64,000 nt of DNA from the NCBI GenBank assembly GCA_015847255.1, contig JADLZK010002797.1, positions 62,001-126,000 of the forward strand, in the 5' to 3' direction. Shown here one piece after another: positions 11,770 through 23,290 of this stretch; positions within the stretch are counted from its first letter, which is position 1; every line of letters starts with the position of its first letter. The notes under the pieces were generated by a model. That model made no database searches. It was given only the letters and a program-made list of their open reading frames with translations, and was not told the origin of the DNA. The stretch comes from Hyparrhenia diplandra (Eukaryota; Streptophyta; Magnoliopsida; Poales; Poaceae). The position numbers and the translations under genes are program-made.

Positions 11770-12180
11770 AAAACACTCACCAAAGGTCACCTTTGGTGAG
11801 TGTTTTTGGTGAAAGCACTCAGCAAAGATGACTTCTTTGGTGAGTGTATTTTTTTAGCGAGTGCAATTGAAACGACACTCACCAAAGATGACTTCTTTGG
11901 CGAGTGCAAAAACGTTAGCACTCAAAGAAAGAGTAACGGCGCGAGGGACGGCCGACGGTGTGAATTTCATTGGTGAGTGTCCGCTTTTGACGAGTGTATT
12001 ACACTCGCCAAAATTTCTTTGGTGAGTGTCTAGTTTTGCTGAGTGCAATGCACTCAGCAAAGACCTCTTTGGTGAGTGTCTGTTCTTTTGCCCTGTGTCA
12101 GCTCTAAAACACTCAGCAAAGAGGACCTTTGGCGAGTGCCGAAAAATTGCACTCACCAAAGCTTCCCGGCACTCGCCATA
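11770..12180. repeat. Right subterminal motif cluster of CACTA B
   Basis: At least twelve TTTGGTGAGTG/TTTGGCGAGTG motifs in both orientations. The last one is near 12170. A terminus of the form ATCCGGTAGTG should follow within about 30 bp and is absent. Confidence 0.8.
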
Positions 12181-13447
12181 TGCATCATCAAATTCACAAC
12201 AACAAATACGATAGGTTTAAATTAAACTAGAAAAACACAAAGCAATTTAATATTATGTATTATCATTAATATTATATGAAATTTTTACAATAATTGGGGA
12301 AAAATTCGATGGCTCAAATTGGCCGAGAGCGATCGATCCGGCGACAACGAAGGTAGGAGGAAGCGGGACGGAGGAAATAGGAGTAAAATGATGTGTTTAT
12401 GGTCGGTGGGCCATATGCGCAAAATTTCCTCCCATTTCCTCCGCAAATGTGGGGTAGAATATGACAGTAATTGCACTATTGTAGTTCTACTTTTTTTTTA
12501 TCAAGGGTAAAACAGTAACTTTATAATTACAGAAATAATGTTTTGAGTAGGGTAGTTTTGGTGCTTGATTCAATTACTATAGTGAGTTACATGAATACGT
12601 TCTTAGTAATTTCTAGGGTTCACACAGGGGACGTTCCTCACGAGCCGCCGCCGCCGCCGCCGCCCGATGGAAGGAGACCGTTTGCGGGAACGGGCCATCC
12701 CTGCCCCCTCGTTCGCACTCATTCCTCCGACCGCCTCCATCCATTGTTCCTCGTCGCCGTCCTCCGCTCGGACCCGCGCATGGAAGAGACAGGGGAGCGG
12801 CAATGGAAAGGGACGCGGTGCAGGCAGCGACGCCGGCGCCACGGGAAGGAGGAAGTGCGCGTGGCATCGGCTGTCGGAGAGGGCGATCGAGCCGACGCTA
12901 CCCTTTCCCAACACATGCGGAGGCGCTCTGGAGGAGTCGAGGTACGATCGAGCCTTCTATATTTCACACAGCGAGATTCATAATATCTAGCATTCAGTAA
13001 GCTTTCATATTCAGTAAGCATTCGGTAGAGCCTTCTATATTCATTTCTGTGACTGCTCAGGTTGTGTATTTCTATGATTCTATCCTATTATGAACTATTG
13101 CTCCGTTTGTCCATCCTATTTTTCCTGTGTCAATGATTTTGTGTCTCGGCCAAACTGGATCTGCCTGACCTGACTGTTCCTATGCCAAATTGGCTGGAAC
13201 CATGACTCAAAGAAAGCCTAGCATTGAACCAGCGACAATTAGTGTTATACCTGGAGCTGGGATTCTGGTAACTTGTGGAAATGGCCGGTAGCTGCTAATT
13301 TGTGAAATCTTCTCTTGGATTTCGTCATTCAATAGCATCGTATTGTTGTGATTTTTGCAAGCCTTGCAGAAGTAAATAAAATAATAAAATCATAGTCTAG
13401 TACAGTAGTATTAACGGAGTCACTTCACTGTTTAAGTTGTTTACCGA
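12181..13447 (+). other. Segment between CACTA B and C with a GC-rich first-exon-like block
   Basis: 12620-12943 is GC-rich with a (CCG)n run at 12644-12663 and ends at a GAG|GTACGATC donor-like site, which looks like a 5' UTR or first exon on the plus strand. It is followed by AT-rich intron-like sequence up to the CACTA C insertion. The DUF1336 exons resume on the same strand after the transposon (23395 on), so this may be the 5' part of the same gene fragment. No protein family is recognised in the block. Confidence 0.35.
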
Positions 13448-13479
13448 CACTACGGAACCTGCCGATTTCCGTGAGGCCT

Positions 13480-13890
13480 TCGCGACACGGAAAGCCCGTT
13501 TTCATCACGGGAAAGCCTATCCCGGCGGTAAATCACGGGATAGCCGTGGACGGGAACGAAATCGACGGAAACGCCCTTTCCCGTGAACACAGGTCATACC
13601 CACGGGATATCCTTTCCCGTGATCCCATTTAGCACACGGGATATACTTAACGGGGGTTGGCACCGTCAACGGGGAGGGGTAAAACCCCGTTATGGCCTAC
13701 GTGGCCTGTGGCATGAACGGCGTTTTGAGAGGTATCCCGTGGCGTAACGGTGCAGCTCACGGGATATCCTCTCCCTTTCCCGTGTGTCAATGTCTGTTCA
13801 CGGGAAATCTTTGGTCAATTTCCCGTGAGCAGTGCCACTCACGGGAAATATTTGGTCAATTTCCCGTGTGTGGCTCACGGGAAATTGACC
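13480..13890. repeat. Left subterminal motif cluster of CACTA C
   Basis: Repeated TTTCCCGTGA/TCACGGGAAA and the variant CACGGGATA occur in both orientations. A pure T tract follows at 13890-13913. Confidence 0.85.
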
Positions 13891-13913
13891 TTTTTTTTTT
13901 TTTTTTTTTTTTT

Positions 13914-14105
13914 GTTCCAGCACATTGTTGGCACATATAAATATATATATACATACACAGATTTCATAATATCCATAATACCACATATATATTACATCAT
14001 ATCCAACAAAGTCACAAGTTCAACCACATGTCCAATAGTGCAACCACAAGTTCACAAACTCACATAAAATCCAAGTTCACAAGTTCAAGTGCACAAGTTT
14101 TGAAC
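13914..14105. repeat. AT-rich CATATA/ACAAGTTCA repeats behind the left end of CACTA C
   Basis: Short words (ATATATATAC, CACAAGTTCA) are repeated, as in the corresponding position of elements A and B. No gene is present. Confidence 0.5.
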
Positions 14106-14379
14106 CTAAATCATGACAAATTTACGGCCACGGCCTCCAACCTTCCGAAGCGCGTTCCCAAGCGTCCGGTTGAGATTGGTTCGGAGTTGGGTTCGAGGCA
14201 TGAGAATTTTCCTGCACGTAGGCAAAGATAAATAGTTAGAAATTTGTGAGACAAAATTGAAGGTAGAATCTATTAACTTGAAAAAAGAAGAGAAATAGTT
14301 AGAAATTTCGGCAGCACCTCCCCTGCACGGAGGGCTTTCCAACCTGCAAGAAAACAACGGCTCGATGGCCGAGAACCAC

Positions 14380-16612
14380 ATGTCCACGTGCACATCTCAT
14401 GGTGCATTCAAAACTCCAGATCATATCCATTCACATTCATATATGCATATTTCGAGTTACGGGAGACAAACTCACAGGAGAGGCTCCATGCGGTGGAGGG
14501 AAGATCGACGGCTGACCGTAGACGGGCGGTGGGACGACGACGGGCAGTGGGACGAAGACGGGCGGTGGCGGGAAGACGATCTCCGGTGGCAGCTGCACAC
14601 CAACCTCGGCCACCAACGCGGCTGGAGGTACGCCATGAGAGCTTCCATGCTCTTGGTCGGTGCTGCTCAGCCCCTCTCTTGCTCCGCTCGAGCCCTCTCT
14701 TGCTCCGCCAGAGCCCTTGCCCGCTCCCTCTCCTCAGCCTCCTCCCGTCGCTTCCTCTCTTCCTCTATCTCGGCCTATTTCAACACAAAGTTAGAACACG
14801 GAGAAATAGTATTCAACGATAAATGAACCTTAATTAAAAATAAATAAACCTGAAGTCTGGAGACCGTAGCCTGGTAAGTGGTTGGCCGCTCGCGTATCAC
14901 CGGGCCCCCCGAGCGTGTTCGGAGCTCAGATAGCTTCTTTGTGTTGTGAGGGTTGATAACGCTATCACCCAAATAGTACCGCCCGTGCTTCTTGCCTCCT
15001 CCGGCGATCATGGCGATGTCCCCCTCAATGTCGTGGCCGCGGGGATCGAAGCTTTCTCCATACTGCTCCCTCGCCACTTCGGTGTACCTACTGATCTTCT
15101 CGTAGGCGGTCGGGTTGGTGTAGGCTTCGGGCCCAGCCTCGGGGGTTGAAGACGACCGCGGGATCTTTATACCTGCCCGTGTGGGAGTTAGCAAAGGCCT
15201 CGAGCGTGCTGATTGGCGTGCCATGTGTCTGCTCCTGTGTGAGAAAAAGAAAAGTAGCTAGAATGGTAAGAAAGTATTGAGTTGCACATCATAAAATAGG
15301 AATTGGATAACACTTACATATCTAGCTTGGTAGGTAGCGAGATTAAGGTTGCCTTGATGGTGTGGTACACGGCATCATGGCACGCCGGTCCCGGTAGTCG
15401 TTGTGGGACGCCCCGAAAGTGCATGATCGACCCACTTGTCCACCTGAAGCTCCCAAAGAACGCCTATGCACCAAGCACCACTCCGGAATCACCTACAAGA
15501 CACCAAGTATAACACAGATTATAAAAATCACATTAAGCATAATTAAACTTAGTATGAGCATTCAATATTTACCTCCATGTATTGTTCTTTGGTCGATTCA
15601 GCGTTTTCCATTCATGCTTATCGAGCCTTCTTTTTCTCCTTTAACGGCGTACCACGCCCCCGACGGCCCGGCCGCGTGCCTCGTACCACATGTGCGCCAC
15701 ATGCTTGAAACAGCGTTTAGAGCCACTTCCTCCGCCTCGGCCTCGTATCCCTCCTCGCACTTGAAGTATTTCTGCACATAGAAGCAATGTAATAAGTCAT
15801 TATTTCTAACATTAGAATTTGGAGCGATGTATTTGTACAAGGCGACAAAGACTTACCCAAAACTCTTTGACCACACGAACAGCCTTGTTAGCATATTTAA
15901 TGCCATCGTCATCATAGTTGTCCGGAAATTTCGGCGTCTTGGTGGAACGACGTGACAAACATACTCTTCTTCGTCGATTTTAATAAGGCCGGGGTAGTGC
16001 TTCCTCACAGAACACCAAGAATGCTTTGGCGGGTCTGGCGCCCTTGAACCGAGTTCGCGGTGACAACAAAACCCCTGCCCAAATGATCAAGAATAACTAT
16101 TAGTTCCTATTACGATTTTGAAACCTCGAAAAATAAGAAAGTAGTGCTAAAGTGTAAAGTAAATTACCTTGGCGTGTTGGTCTTATGGTCGGTTTTTTCG
16201 CTCCTCACGAGGTTGTCGATCCGGGAGTCCGGAGGGGCCTCGCAAGTAGACACGCCTCGACCAGAGGAAGAGGAACCCCCCTCCCGTACTGGCGGCTAGT
16301 CCCCTCCTCGTCGGTGCGACGCCGGCGGTCCGCGTGGTGCGACGCCGAGCGGTCCGCGTGGTGCGACGCCGAGAGGTCCTCGCCCCTCCGCCTCCGCCTC
16401 CTCCTCCTCCTCCTCCTCCTCCTCCTCCCCGCACCACCGGTGGTGGCGACGGTGGTCGGGGTGCACGACGCCGCCCGCCCCCCTACCCCGTGGCGGTGGT
16501 GGCCGGCTCGACGCCTCCCCTTCGTCCCCCGCCCTTGCCCTAGCGAGGCTACACTCCGAACCTCCTGGTCATTCTCTTGAACACATGGATTCGAGGCATC
16601 TTTTTTGAATGA
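14380..16612 (-). pseudogene. Ptta/En-Spm type second gene of CACTA C
   Basis: The best conserved exon (about 15174-14850) contains GPEAYTNPTAYEKISRYTEV, a diagnostic segment of the Ptta/En/Spm protein, followed by AREQYGESFDP, and ends at a GTTTAT donor. Upstream pieces on the same strand include KYFKCEEGYEAEAEEVALNA (about 15772-15575) and an N-terminal MPRIHVFKRMTRRFGV near 16597-16550. Near 14780-14670 a coiled coil with EIEEERKRREEAEERERARA is encoded. The low-complexity CTC/glycine run at 16390-16427 lies inside. The protein is expected to be the DNA-binding partner of TNP2. Several pieces are in different frames, so exon joins are uncertain and the gene may be broken. Confidence 0.6.
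16388..16428. repeat. (CTC)n microsatellite
   Basis: About twelve CTC/CTCCTC units. The poly-glycine or poly-proline frames over it are artefacts of this repeat. Confidence 0.85.
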
Positions 16613-19600
16613 CCTGCAAATACATATAGATAATTAGTAAAAATGCAAAATTAAATAGAACGTAATTATGAAGAGATTGAAAACCAATAATCGAGAACAT
16701 AATTATTAAGAGATGCATAGTATTACATGTATTAGAAATAATCCTCATCCCCGTCACGATTTCGACCTTTGTCGGATCATAATCCTCATGATCACTATCA
16801 TCCATGTCTACGTCTTCCAACATATGAAGATTGGCGGGATCCATGGGAGGAGGAACGGCGTCAACAACACCGCATTTGTCCTTAAGTAATTTTTCAAGTA
16901 AGCGTAAGTCCTTCGCATCTCGAACCTCCTCGTCCTCCTCATCATCAACAACACTTTCATTGTCTACTTCCATTTCGTTGGGCCCGGTTATTTCTATCAC
17001 AAATTTACCTTGTAGCCCATCTTCTTGGAAGAACTCTCCCTCATATGTGTTTGCATTAAAATGGTAATCGTCCCTGTTTGGGACAGGTAGTCTACCGTGT
17101 GGCAATACCTTCTGCACAACATCCCAACCCTTAAGCCGCTCGTCGTGGCCGGGCAACACCATGGGAGATAATAAACTTGTGTGGCATGTTGAGCCACGAT
17201 GTAGACATCATCTCCGGCCATCTGGGAGTCTTGTCGAATCTGAACAATCCCAAGTTGTTCGAGGTCCGAATTTGTCATTTCAGGATCGAACCAATGGCAC
17301 TTAAACACGACAGGAGCAAGCCGTTTAGAGCCGGGGAAATGGAGCTCGTATATTTCTTCAATTCTTCCATAATAACCTTTAGTGCTAGTTCCATCATCAC
17401 CTTTAGTGAAAACTCCGGTATTTGTGGTTCTTCGGTTTGGTCGATTCTGCTCATAGCTCGTTGTATGGTAGCGATATCCATTCACATCATAACCGGTAAA
17501 TGACCTAACCCTGGTCTCAAAGCCATTGGCAACCTGTATGAGCTCGGGATGCATACCCGGATCGGTGCATGCCTCGCAAGCTCAAGCAGGATAAATAAAA
17601 TGAGACAGTTCGTTAGCATATCAAACGAGACGTTATTTAACACGAATTAGACAGTACCTGGCGTTTGAACCAACTAATGAAATCTGGTTTTCCATTGCCA
17701 GCACCCTGTCTAAGCAGGGCGTCCAATTCATGTGCTTCGGGCGGCGTTCGTTGGCGCTTGATATTGCCTTTGAAATTTCCTATACCATCGAGAGACAAAA
17801 GGGTTGGATGCGGGATATTAAGTACTACAAGACAAGTTGGTTGTACGCTTAGAGTTGTGACTTACTGTACGTAAGGAAGCACTTCGTCCAGGTTGAAAAG
17901 TATATAATTCATTATACTGATCCACTCTCGATTTGTCAAGATCTTTATTTTTGAACCACTTGCACGTCCTAGTTCTCCTTGAAAAAGGCTGAGGGTTGAT
18001 TCATTTTCATCAGCATTGTAACGAGGGGGTGGATAATGCGAGCTAGGAAGGTTGTCACCATAGTATTTTGATGTGAAGTCGACACCTCTGCCGAACCTTT
18101 GCTTCCTGCGATGGAACCCTCAATCTTACACTTATTTTTACGGTCGGCCCGAACATGCTTGAGAACTCTCTCAACAAAGATAGCACCAACGAAACGTGCG
18201 GGGGCCACCCACCCCTTGCCTCGTATGGAAGGTGCAAAATCAAATGCACCATCGAACGAAGAAGCCCGGCGGAAATATCTTCTCCAACTTACTGAGACCA
18301 ATACTGGGTGCCACTTTTTCCATTTCTTCTAGTGTGGTCCGAGATAACTCTTTAGCACAAAGTGCGGGAAGAAATTGCTCAACTCTGCCATCACATGCCG
18401 GACATGATCGGGGACATAGCCTCGAAGCATCACTGGAAGAAGCCGCTCCATCCATATGTGGTAGTCATGACTCTTGAGCCCATTGATTCGCATAGTAGAT
18501 AAGTTCACTCCCCTCCTCAGTTTTTTGCATACCCATCGGGGAACATTAATTTCTGAAACCATTGCAAGTACTTCCCTCCTTTGGGGCCTGCTCAACACGT
18601 AATCGGCCTTAGGTTTTTCCATCTCTTGCCATTGCTAGGAGGCTTCATTTCTTGCCGGTCTGCGTCACACAACTCTGCCGGATCAATTCTAGCCTTAACG
18701 TTGTCCTTTGACTTGCTAGTTTCCATGAATGTTCCAAAAAAATACTCGGGCGATGTTCTTTTCAAGTATGCATTAAATCAAGGTTATGTGGAAGAAGAAG
18801 GTCATCATAATAGGGAGCCTCTCTAATCGACTTGTGAGTCCATGCATGATGCTCGCCATAACCCCCAAAGACACCATTTTCATCACCACAAGGGAATCCA
18901 CTTGAGCGTGTACCTCAGCCAGATGTCATCATCCTCGGCTCCGGGTCCATAACTTGGAGACCTTTCGTAAAGTTCTTCTTGTCTAGCCCTGAAAGCATGG
19001 TCGGGAGGCAGGGGCGTCGATGCTTGTCGAAGCAGTGAGAATACTTGCCACCCTTCTTCAACCGGGTGAACCTCACGGCCGCCTTGCATCTTGGGCAAGG
19101 GAACTTGCCGTGCACACACCAGCCCTGTAGAATATCCCATACGCCAAGAAATCATGCGGGGAGTAGTGGTACCACACGTACATCCCGAAATTTCTCTTCA
19201 AAGCTCGGTTAAATGCGTCCAAAACCCTTCATTCCAACCTTTGATCAATTCATCAATCACAGGCTCTATGAACACACCCATTTTATTTCGGGTGGCGGGA
19301 ATTATCAAAGACAAAAGAATGTTCTTCGGTTGAGCGAGGACGCCCGGAGGCGTGTTCGGGATAACGAATACAAGGCCAACAAGTGTATGGGGCAGCCATC
19401 ATTCCATAAGGATTGAACCCCATACATTTGCCGGCGCAACACGCACATTATGAGCCTCCATAGCTTTGTCGGGATGAATATTGTTGAAATGGGTCCATGC
19501 CGGCATCGGATGGGTGTACCATCTTATCGGGCTTGTAGCGACGCCCATCTTTGTGCCATGTCATCTGTTTCGCAGACTCCTCGGTCATGTACATCCGTTG

Positions 19601-20401
19601 TAACCTCGGTGCGAAGGGAAGGTACCGTAGGATTTTCACGGGGACCTTAAGCTGCCTCTTCTCACCATCTTCACCAGGGTCTACCTCTATGAACCTTGAG
19701 GATTTACACTTTGGACGGTGCGTATCATCTTTGTACTCTTTCTAAATAAGACGCACCCGTTCTCACAAGCATGTATCCGCTTTCGTATGGCATCTTGAGT
19801 ACCTTGAGGAGTTTTCTCGACTCGTACATGTTCTTTGGCAAAGACGTGACCTCGCGGAAGCAAGCCGCCAAAAATCGTCAACATGTCGGTGAAGCCGTCT
19901 CGACTCATATTGCATCGGGCCTTAAGACGTGAGATGGCGTCTAGTTTGGAGACCTCACAATAGTCGTGAAGGGGTTTCTGTGCCGCCTCCAACATGGTAT
20001 AATAGGCCTTTGCGGTTTCTTCGGCTCCTCCTCCCCTCATCCCCAAGTCCTTGCTCAAAGTTTCCGGCATGAAAGTCATCTATCATGTCTCCTATCCCGC
20101 ATCGAAGCAAGATCATCGATGCGTTGCCTCACGACCTCGTCTCTCATACGCTCGGTTTCACCATGGAAGATCCACCGCTTATAGCCCGCCGTCCATCCAT
20201 ACTTGGGAAGATGTTTAGACATGTCCTCCTTACTTTGCCTTTTTTATTGTCACAATTCTTGCACGGACACCAAACCTTACTCGCACACCTCGAGCATTCT
20301 GAAAAGCATAATCCCGCGAAAGCTTTGCTCTTGCTAACCCATTCACGGTCAAAATCTCCAAAACTCCTCCAGCCATCGTATATCCACGCACGGTCATCCA
20401 T
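16600..20401 (-). pseudogene. TNP2-like CACTA transposase, multiply disrupted
   Basis: From 20401 down, colinear blocks match the plant TNP2 layout. The transposase-associated N-terminal domain begins MDDRAWIYDGWRSFGDFDRE (20401 on) with the CPCKNCDN cluster. Then follow KLDAISRLKARCNMSRDGF (about 19950), the catalytic-region segments around 19640-18330 (APRLQRMYMTEESAKQMTWH and INGLKSHDYHIWMERLLPVM), LEKIFPPGFF and the DUF4218-like part near 18280-18050, then a DUF4216-like domain (17554-17000) with VVFKCHWFDP. An acidic tail rich in DDEEDEE closes it. Adjacent blocks lie in different frames and stops occur between them (for example around 18800 and 18020), so no complete transposase can be made. 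It is the cut-and-paste enzyme of the element. Confidence 0.85.
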
Positions 20402-20491
20402 TCTCTATCATTTCAGCGAGAATATAAGAATGCAAAGTGCATCTACACAACGATCCTACCATCTAGTAGGTGAAGATAGGTCCTAATCCCA

Positions 20492-20690
20492 CCGAGGATG
20501 CGTAGATGAGGTCCGTTCCATGCTCCACTCCTATCCGAGATAATTTCGAAACACCTCCCATTGTTCTCGAATACACGTCCTCCCCGAGAGGGGGAGCTGT
20601 GTATTCGAAGAACAACGGGAGATCTTGCCGAAACTTCTGAATCGAGACGGGGAGTGGAGCATGGAACGGACCTCATCTACGCATCCTCGG
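20492..20690 (-). repeat. Long hairpin with perfect 40-bp arms in the TNP2 leader
   Basis: 20492-20531 is the exact reverse complement of 20651-20690 (40 of 40). The interior also pairs: 20568-20576 with 20599-20607 (9 bp perfect), with further imperfect pairing around it. On the minus strand the structure lies about 90 nt upstream of the TNP2 ATG at 20401, so it would be in the 5' leader of the transposase transcript. Confidence 0.85.
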
Positions 20691-20711
20691 GCTGTCCAAA
20701 AACGTGGACAA

Positions 20712-20775
20712 TTCGAAACAGATACGGTTATAGGTATGCAGGGATCTGCATACTTCCAACCGTATCTCTTTCGAA
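20712..20775 (-). repeat. 64-nt stem-loop (30-bp arms, 4-nt loop) in the TNP2 leader
   Basis: 20712-20741 pairs with 20746-20775 at 26 of 30 positions, plus one G-U, closing a GGAT loop. It lies just upstream (in transcript order) of the 40-bp hairpin. A small 5-bp stem (20694-20698 with 20705-20709) sits between the two. Confidence 0.8.
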
Positions 20776-21204
20776 CGGGAGACGCCTAACTGAGCTGCGC
20801 GATCTAGCTACGACCATGACATGTAAGGAGGGGATATACCTAGGGTCGCGGTGGAGTCAGGCTACCCGGCAAGGAAGAAGATCAGGGCCGCCAAGGGACT
20901 CCGGCCGGCTCGGCAAGGCACTCAACTCCGCTCCGGAGGGCTCCTCTCTGCATAAAAACAAACACACGGGATCAGTTGAAAATTTCGACAGAACCGCCCC
21001 TGTACGGGGAGGTTTCCAATACCTGCAAACAAAGCACACGGCACGATGGCCGACAATCACATCCACGGCACGATGGCCGACAATCACATCCAGGACATGA
21101 AGGTGAAAACGACGACGAACTCACCACAGGGACGCTGGCGGATGACGGCGGTGCAAGGTGTGCCGGCGCAGCGGCGTCGGGACACGTACGCCGGGGCGAC
21201 GACG

Positions 21205-21445
21205 TTGGGTCCTCCCTTCTCCTTCCTTCCTCCTCCTTCCTCCTCCTCCTCCCTTCCTCCTCCTCCTCCTCTCCTCCCTTCCTCCTCCCTCCTCCTTCCT
21301 CCTCCTTCTTCCTCCTCCCTTCTCCTTCCTCCTCCTCCTCCTCTCCTCCCTTCCTTCCTCCTCCCCTTTCTCCTCCCTGCCGGCCCCCCCCACGCCCCTC
21401 CTCCTTCCTCCTGCTTGGCGCCCCTCCTCCCTTCCTCCTCCACGC
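21205..21445. repeat. CCTCCTT-rich polypyrimidine tract
   Basis: Imperfect TCCTCC/CCTTCC repeats run for about 240 bp inside CACTA C. All long frames here on either strand are low-complexity artefacts. Confidence 0.85.
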
Positions 21446-21775
21446 CCGGGGGCGGGGGCGAGCGGCGGGCAGCCAGCGGCCGGGCGGCGGGCGGCGCGGG
21501 GGAAGCCGGGGCGGCGCGGACGGGAGAGGCGGGCGGGGCGGCGGGGCCGGTGGGCGTGGCGGGCGCGGCCGGGAGGCGGGCGTGTCGACGCGGCCGGCGG
21601 CGCTGGCGGGCTTGGCCGGGGAGGCGGGCGCGGCGGCGGGCGGGCGCGGCGGCGGCGTCGCGTGTGTGTGTGTGTGTGTGTGTGTTCGCGTGTGTGTGTG
21701 TGTGTGTGTTCGCGTGCGTGAGAGCCGTGTGTGGGTTGACTAAAAAAAAAAAAAAATTGCCCTTTCCGTGATGGA
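21446..21775. repeat. GC-rich block with (TG)n microsatellite
   Basis: GGCGGGCGCGG-type sequence passes into TG repeats at about 21661-21716, interrupted by TTCGCG, then an A tract. The same succession occurs in CACTA B at 10440-10800, so it appears to be a structural part of this lineage, perhaps the TNP2 promoter region. Confidence 0.65.
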
Positions 21776-22100
21776 TCCGGGCGGATCACGGAAAGAAGGT
21801 GGGTATCCCGTGAGCCGGCCGGATCCATCACGGGAAACCTGAGTTTTTTTTTTCAAAAAATATCCAGCGCCAGAACCTGCAAGGCCGGTCCCACACATCC
21901 TTTCCCGTGAGCGGCTCACGGGATATCTAATTCCGTTTCCGTGAGCGGCTCCGATCCCATCACGGGAAAGAGTAAAAAAAAAAAAAAATGTTGAACCCTA
22001 ATCCCGCCACGTGGGTCCGCCAACGATTTCCGTGAGTCGTAAACGTGGGATCACGGGGAAATATCTTAGATTTCCCGTGAACAACTCACGGAAAGGAGTT
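21760..22100. repeat. Inner motif cluster of CACTA C
   Basis: Several TTTCCCGTGA/TCACGGGAAA sites, including facing pairs around GGATCCATCACGG, lie about 800 bp inside the right-end cluster. Confidence 0.75.
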
Positions 22101-22904
22101 TTCGAGAAATAAATTTTATTTCTATCTCTTTCTTTTTCTAGCATATATATTTTGAAACTTTGATCATGATAACTTCATAAATACCTTTCCACATACACTC
22201 ACCAATCCTAATTTCATCCTTGCGCAAAAAATTGACCATTATTTCATGTGGTTCTATCTCTATTTGCATTTACTTAATGCAACAAAAAAATTATAATAAT
22301 TACAAAAATAATCCAAAAAATTCTCGAAAATAGACATGACACAATATTTGAGGTCTATTGCATATAGAAAAAGTTTCGTAGCCAAACCACAACTTGATCG
22401 TCACATTGACATGAAATCACACTAGATCACTCTCAACAAACATGAAGCTTCTACGTAGATGTTGGAGCTTGTGAACATCGTATGTGCCAACTTGTGTGAA
22501 ACGTTCCCAATTTTTTTATCATAGCCTCGGCATAAGATATCATGACATATTATCAAATTTCATGATTTTTTGCACATCGGTTTATTTTCTAGAATTTTTA
22601 AACCACTCGAGCAGGGATTAGAGTTGATGATTTCGTATTAAGATGTTCCGATTTCATTATTTTTTTTTTTTAAAGGCAAGGCCTTACATTGTGTTGAGTA
22701 TGAGGAATATAAATTTTCTACTAATTTTTTTCAAAAATTTGAAGCACTTGTAGTTCAAATTTGTTCTAATTTCATAAATTCCCATAAAAGAGAATAATTA
22801 ACTAAATATATCAAATAAAGTCAATAATTCACAAAACTTTAATATTGAGTGTCATATGATGTGCAACAAGTGTAGAAAAAGTTTGGGGATGAAAATCCAA
22901 AAAA
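22101..22904. other. AT-rich noncoding block of CACTA C, shared with CACTA B
   Basis: No gene is seen. The stretch 22225-22640 aligns by eye with 11060-11480 of CACTA B (shared words include ATTATTTCATGT, AACCACAA, ATCACTCTCAAC and AAATTTCATGATTTT), showing that B and C descend from a common element although their motifs differ. Confidence 0.6.
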
Positions 22905-23290
22905 AAACATTTCCCGTGAGTTTATTTCCCGTGAGCGGAGTACCCTGCTCACGGGAAATGGGGCCCTTTCACGGAGGCCTACTATTTGGCCCACGGGAAA
23001 GCCTGCTCACGGGAAAGGGATATCCCGTGATCTTGACGGTGTTCTCACGGGAAATCGACACGTAGGTGACGGAGGGGGCGGGGGCTCACGGTGGTTAGCT
23101 TTCCCGTGAGCCCATTTCTCACGGGAAACTGGATGGGGCTTTCCCGTGAACTATGCCTCACGGGAAATACGTTTTCCCGTGAACTTTTTATTTCCCGTGA
23201 TGTTTTCTCTTAGCTCACGGGATAGGTACTAATTTCCCGTGTTTTGTTCCTCTTAGCTCACGGGAAAGAGTTTACACACGGGATAGCGCT
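22905..23290. repeat. Right subterminal motif cluster of CACTA C
   Basis: About fifteen TTTCCCGTGAGC or GCTCACGGGAAA motifs in both orientations lead to the terminus at 23304. Confidence 0.88.

Larger units (their letters stand above)
7970..12180 (-). mobile_element. CACTA transposon B, non-autonomous, right terminus missing
   Basis: The left terminus reads aACTACCGGATTCCCC, where the first C of CACTA has become A. Subterminal clusters of TTTGGTGAGTGTC and TTTGGCGAGTG lie at 7984-8412, 10850-10955 and 11770-12180. Between the last two is a block (about 11060-11480) clearly related to 22225-22640 of element C, and before them a GC-rich, TG-rich block (10440-10750) matching the layout of element C. 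No TNP2 frame is present and no TAGTG terminus follows the last cluster, so this is an internally deleted copy that has lost its right end. Confidence 0.78.

Noticed and set aside
7984..12180. Regularly spaced short repeats resembling a CRISPR array
   Set aside because: The repeats alternate in orientation, vary in spacing and sequence, and sit next to a CACTA terminus in a plant genome. They are transposase-binding motifs.
16183..16580. Poly-Gly/poly-Pro open frames
   Set aside because: They are produced by the (CTC)n repeat and GC-rich flanks. At most a small part belongs to the Ptta-type gene.
20492..20775. A copy of the known CACTA-derived miR820
   Set aside because: The miR820 sequence as I recall it is not present in either hairpin arm. 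Only the type of origin is comparable.
21046..21831. Very long overlapping open frames on both strands (up to about 255 codons)
   Set aside because: They cover CCTCCTT repeats, a GC-rich block and a TG microsatellite. The predicted proteins are Ser/Pro/Arg-rich low complexity, and comparable frames exist on both strands.
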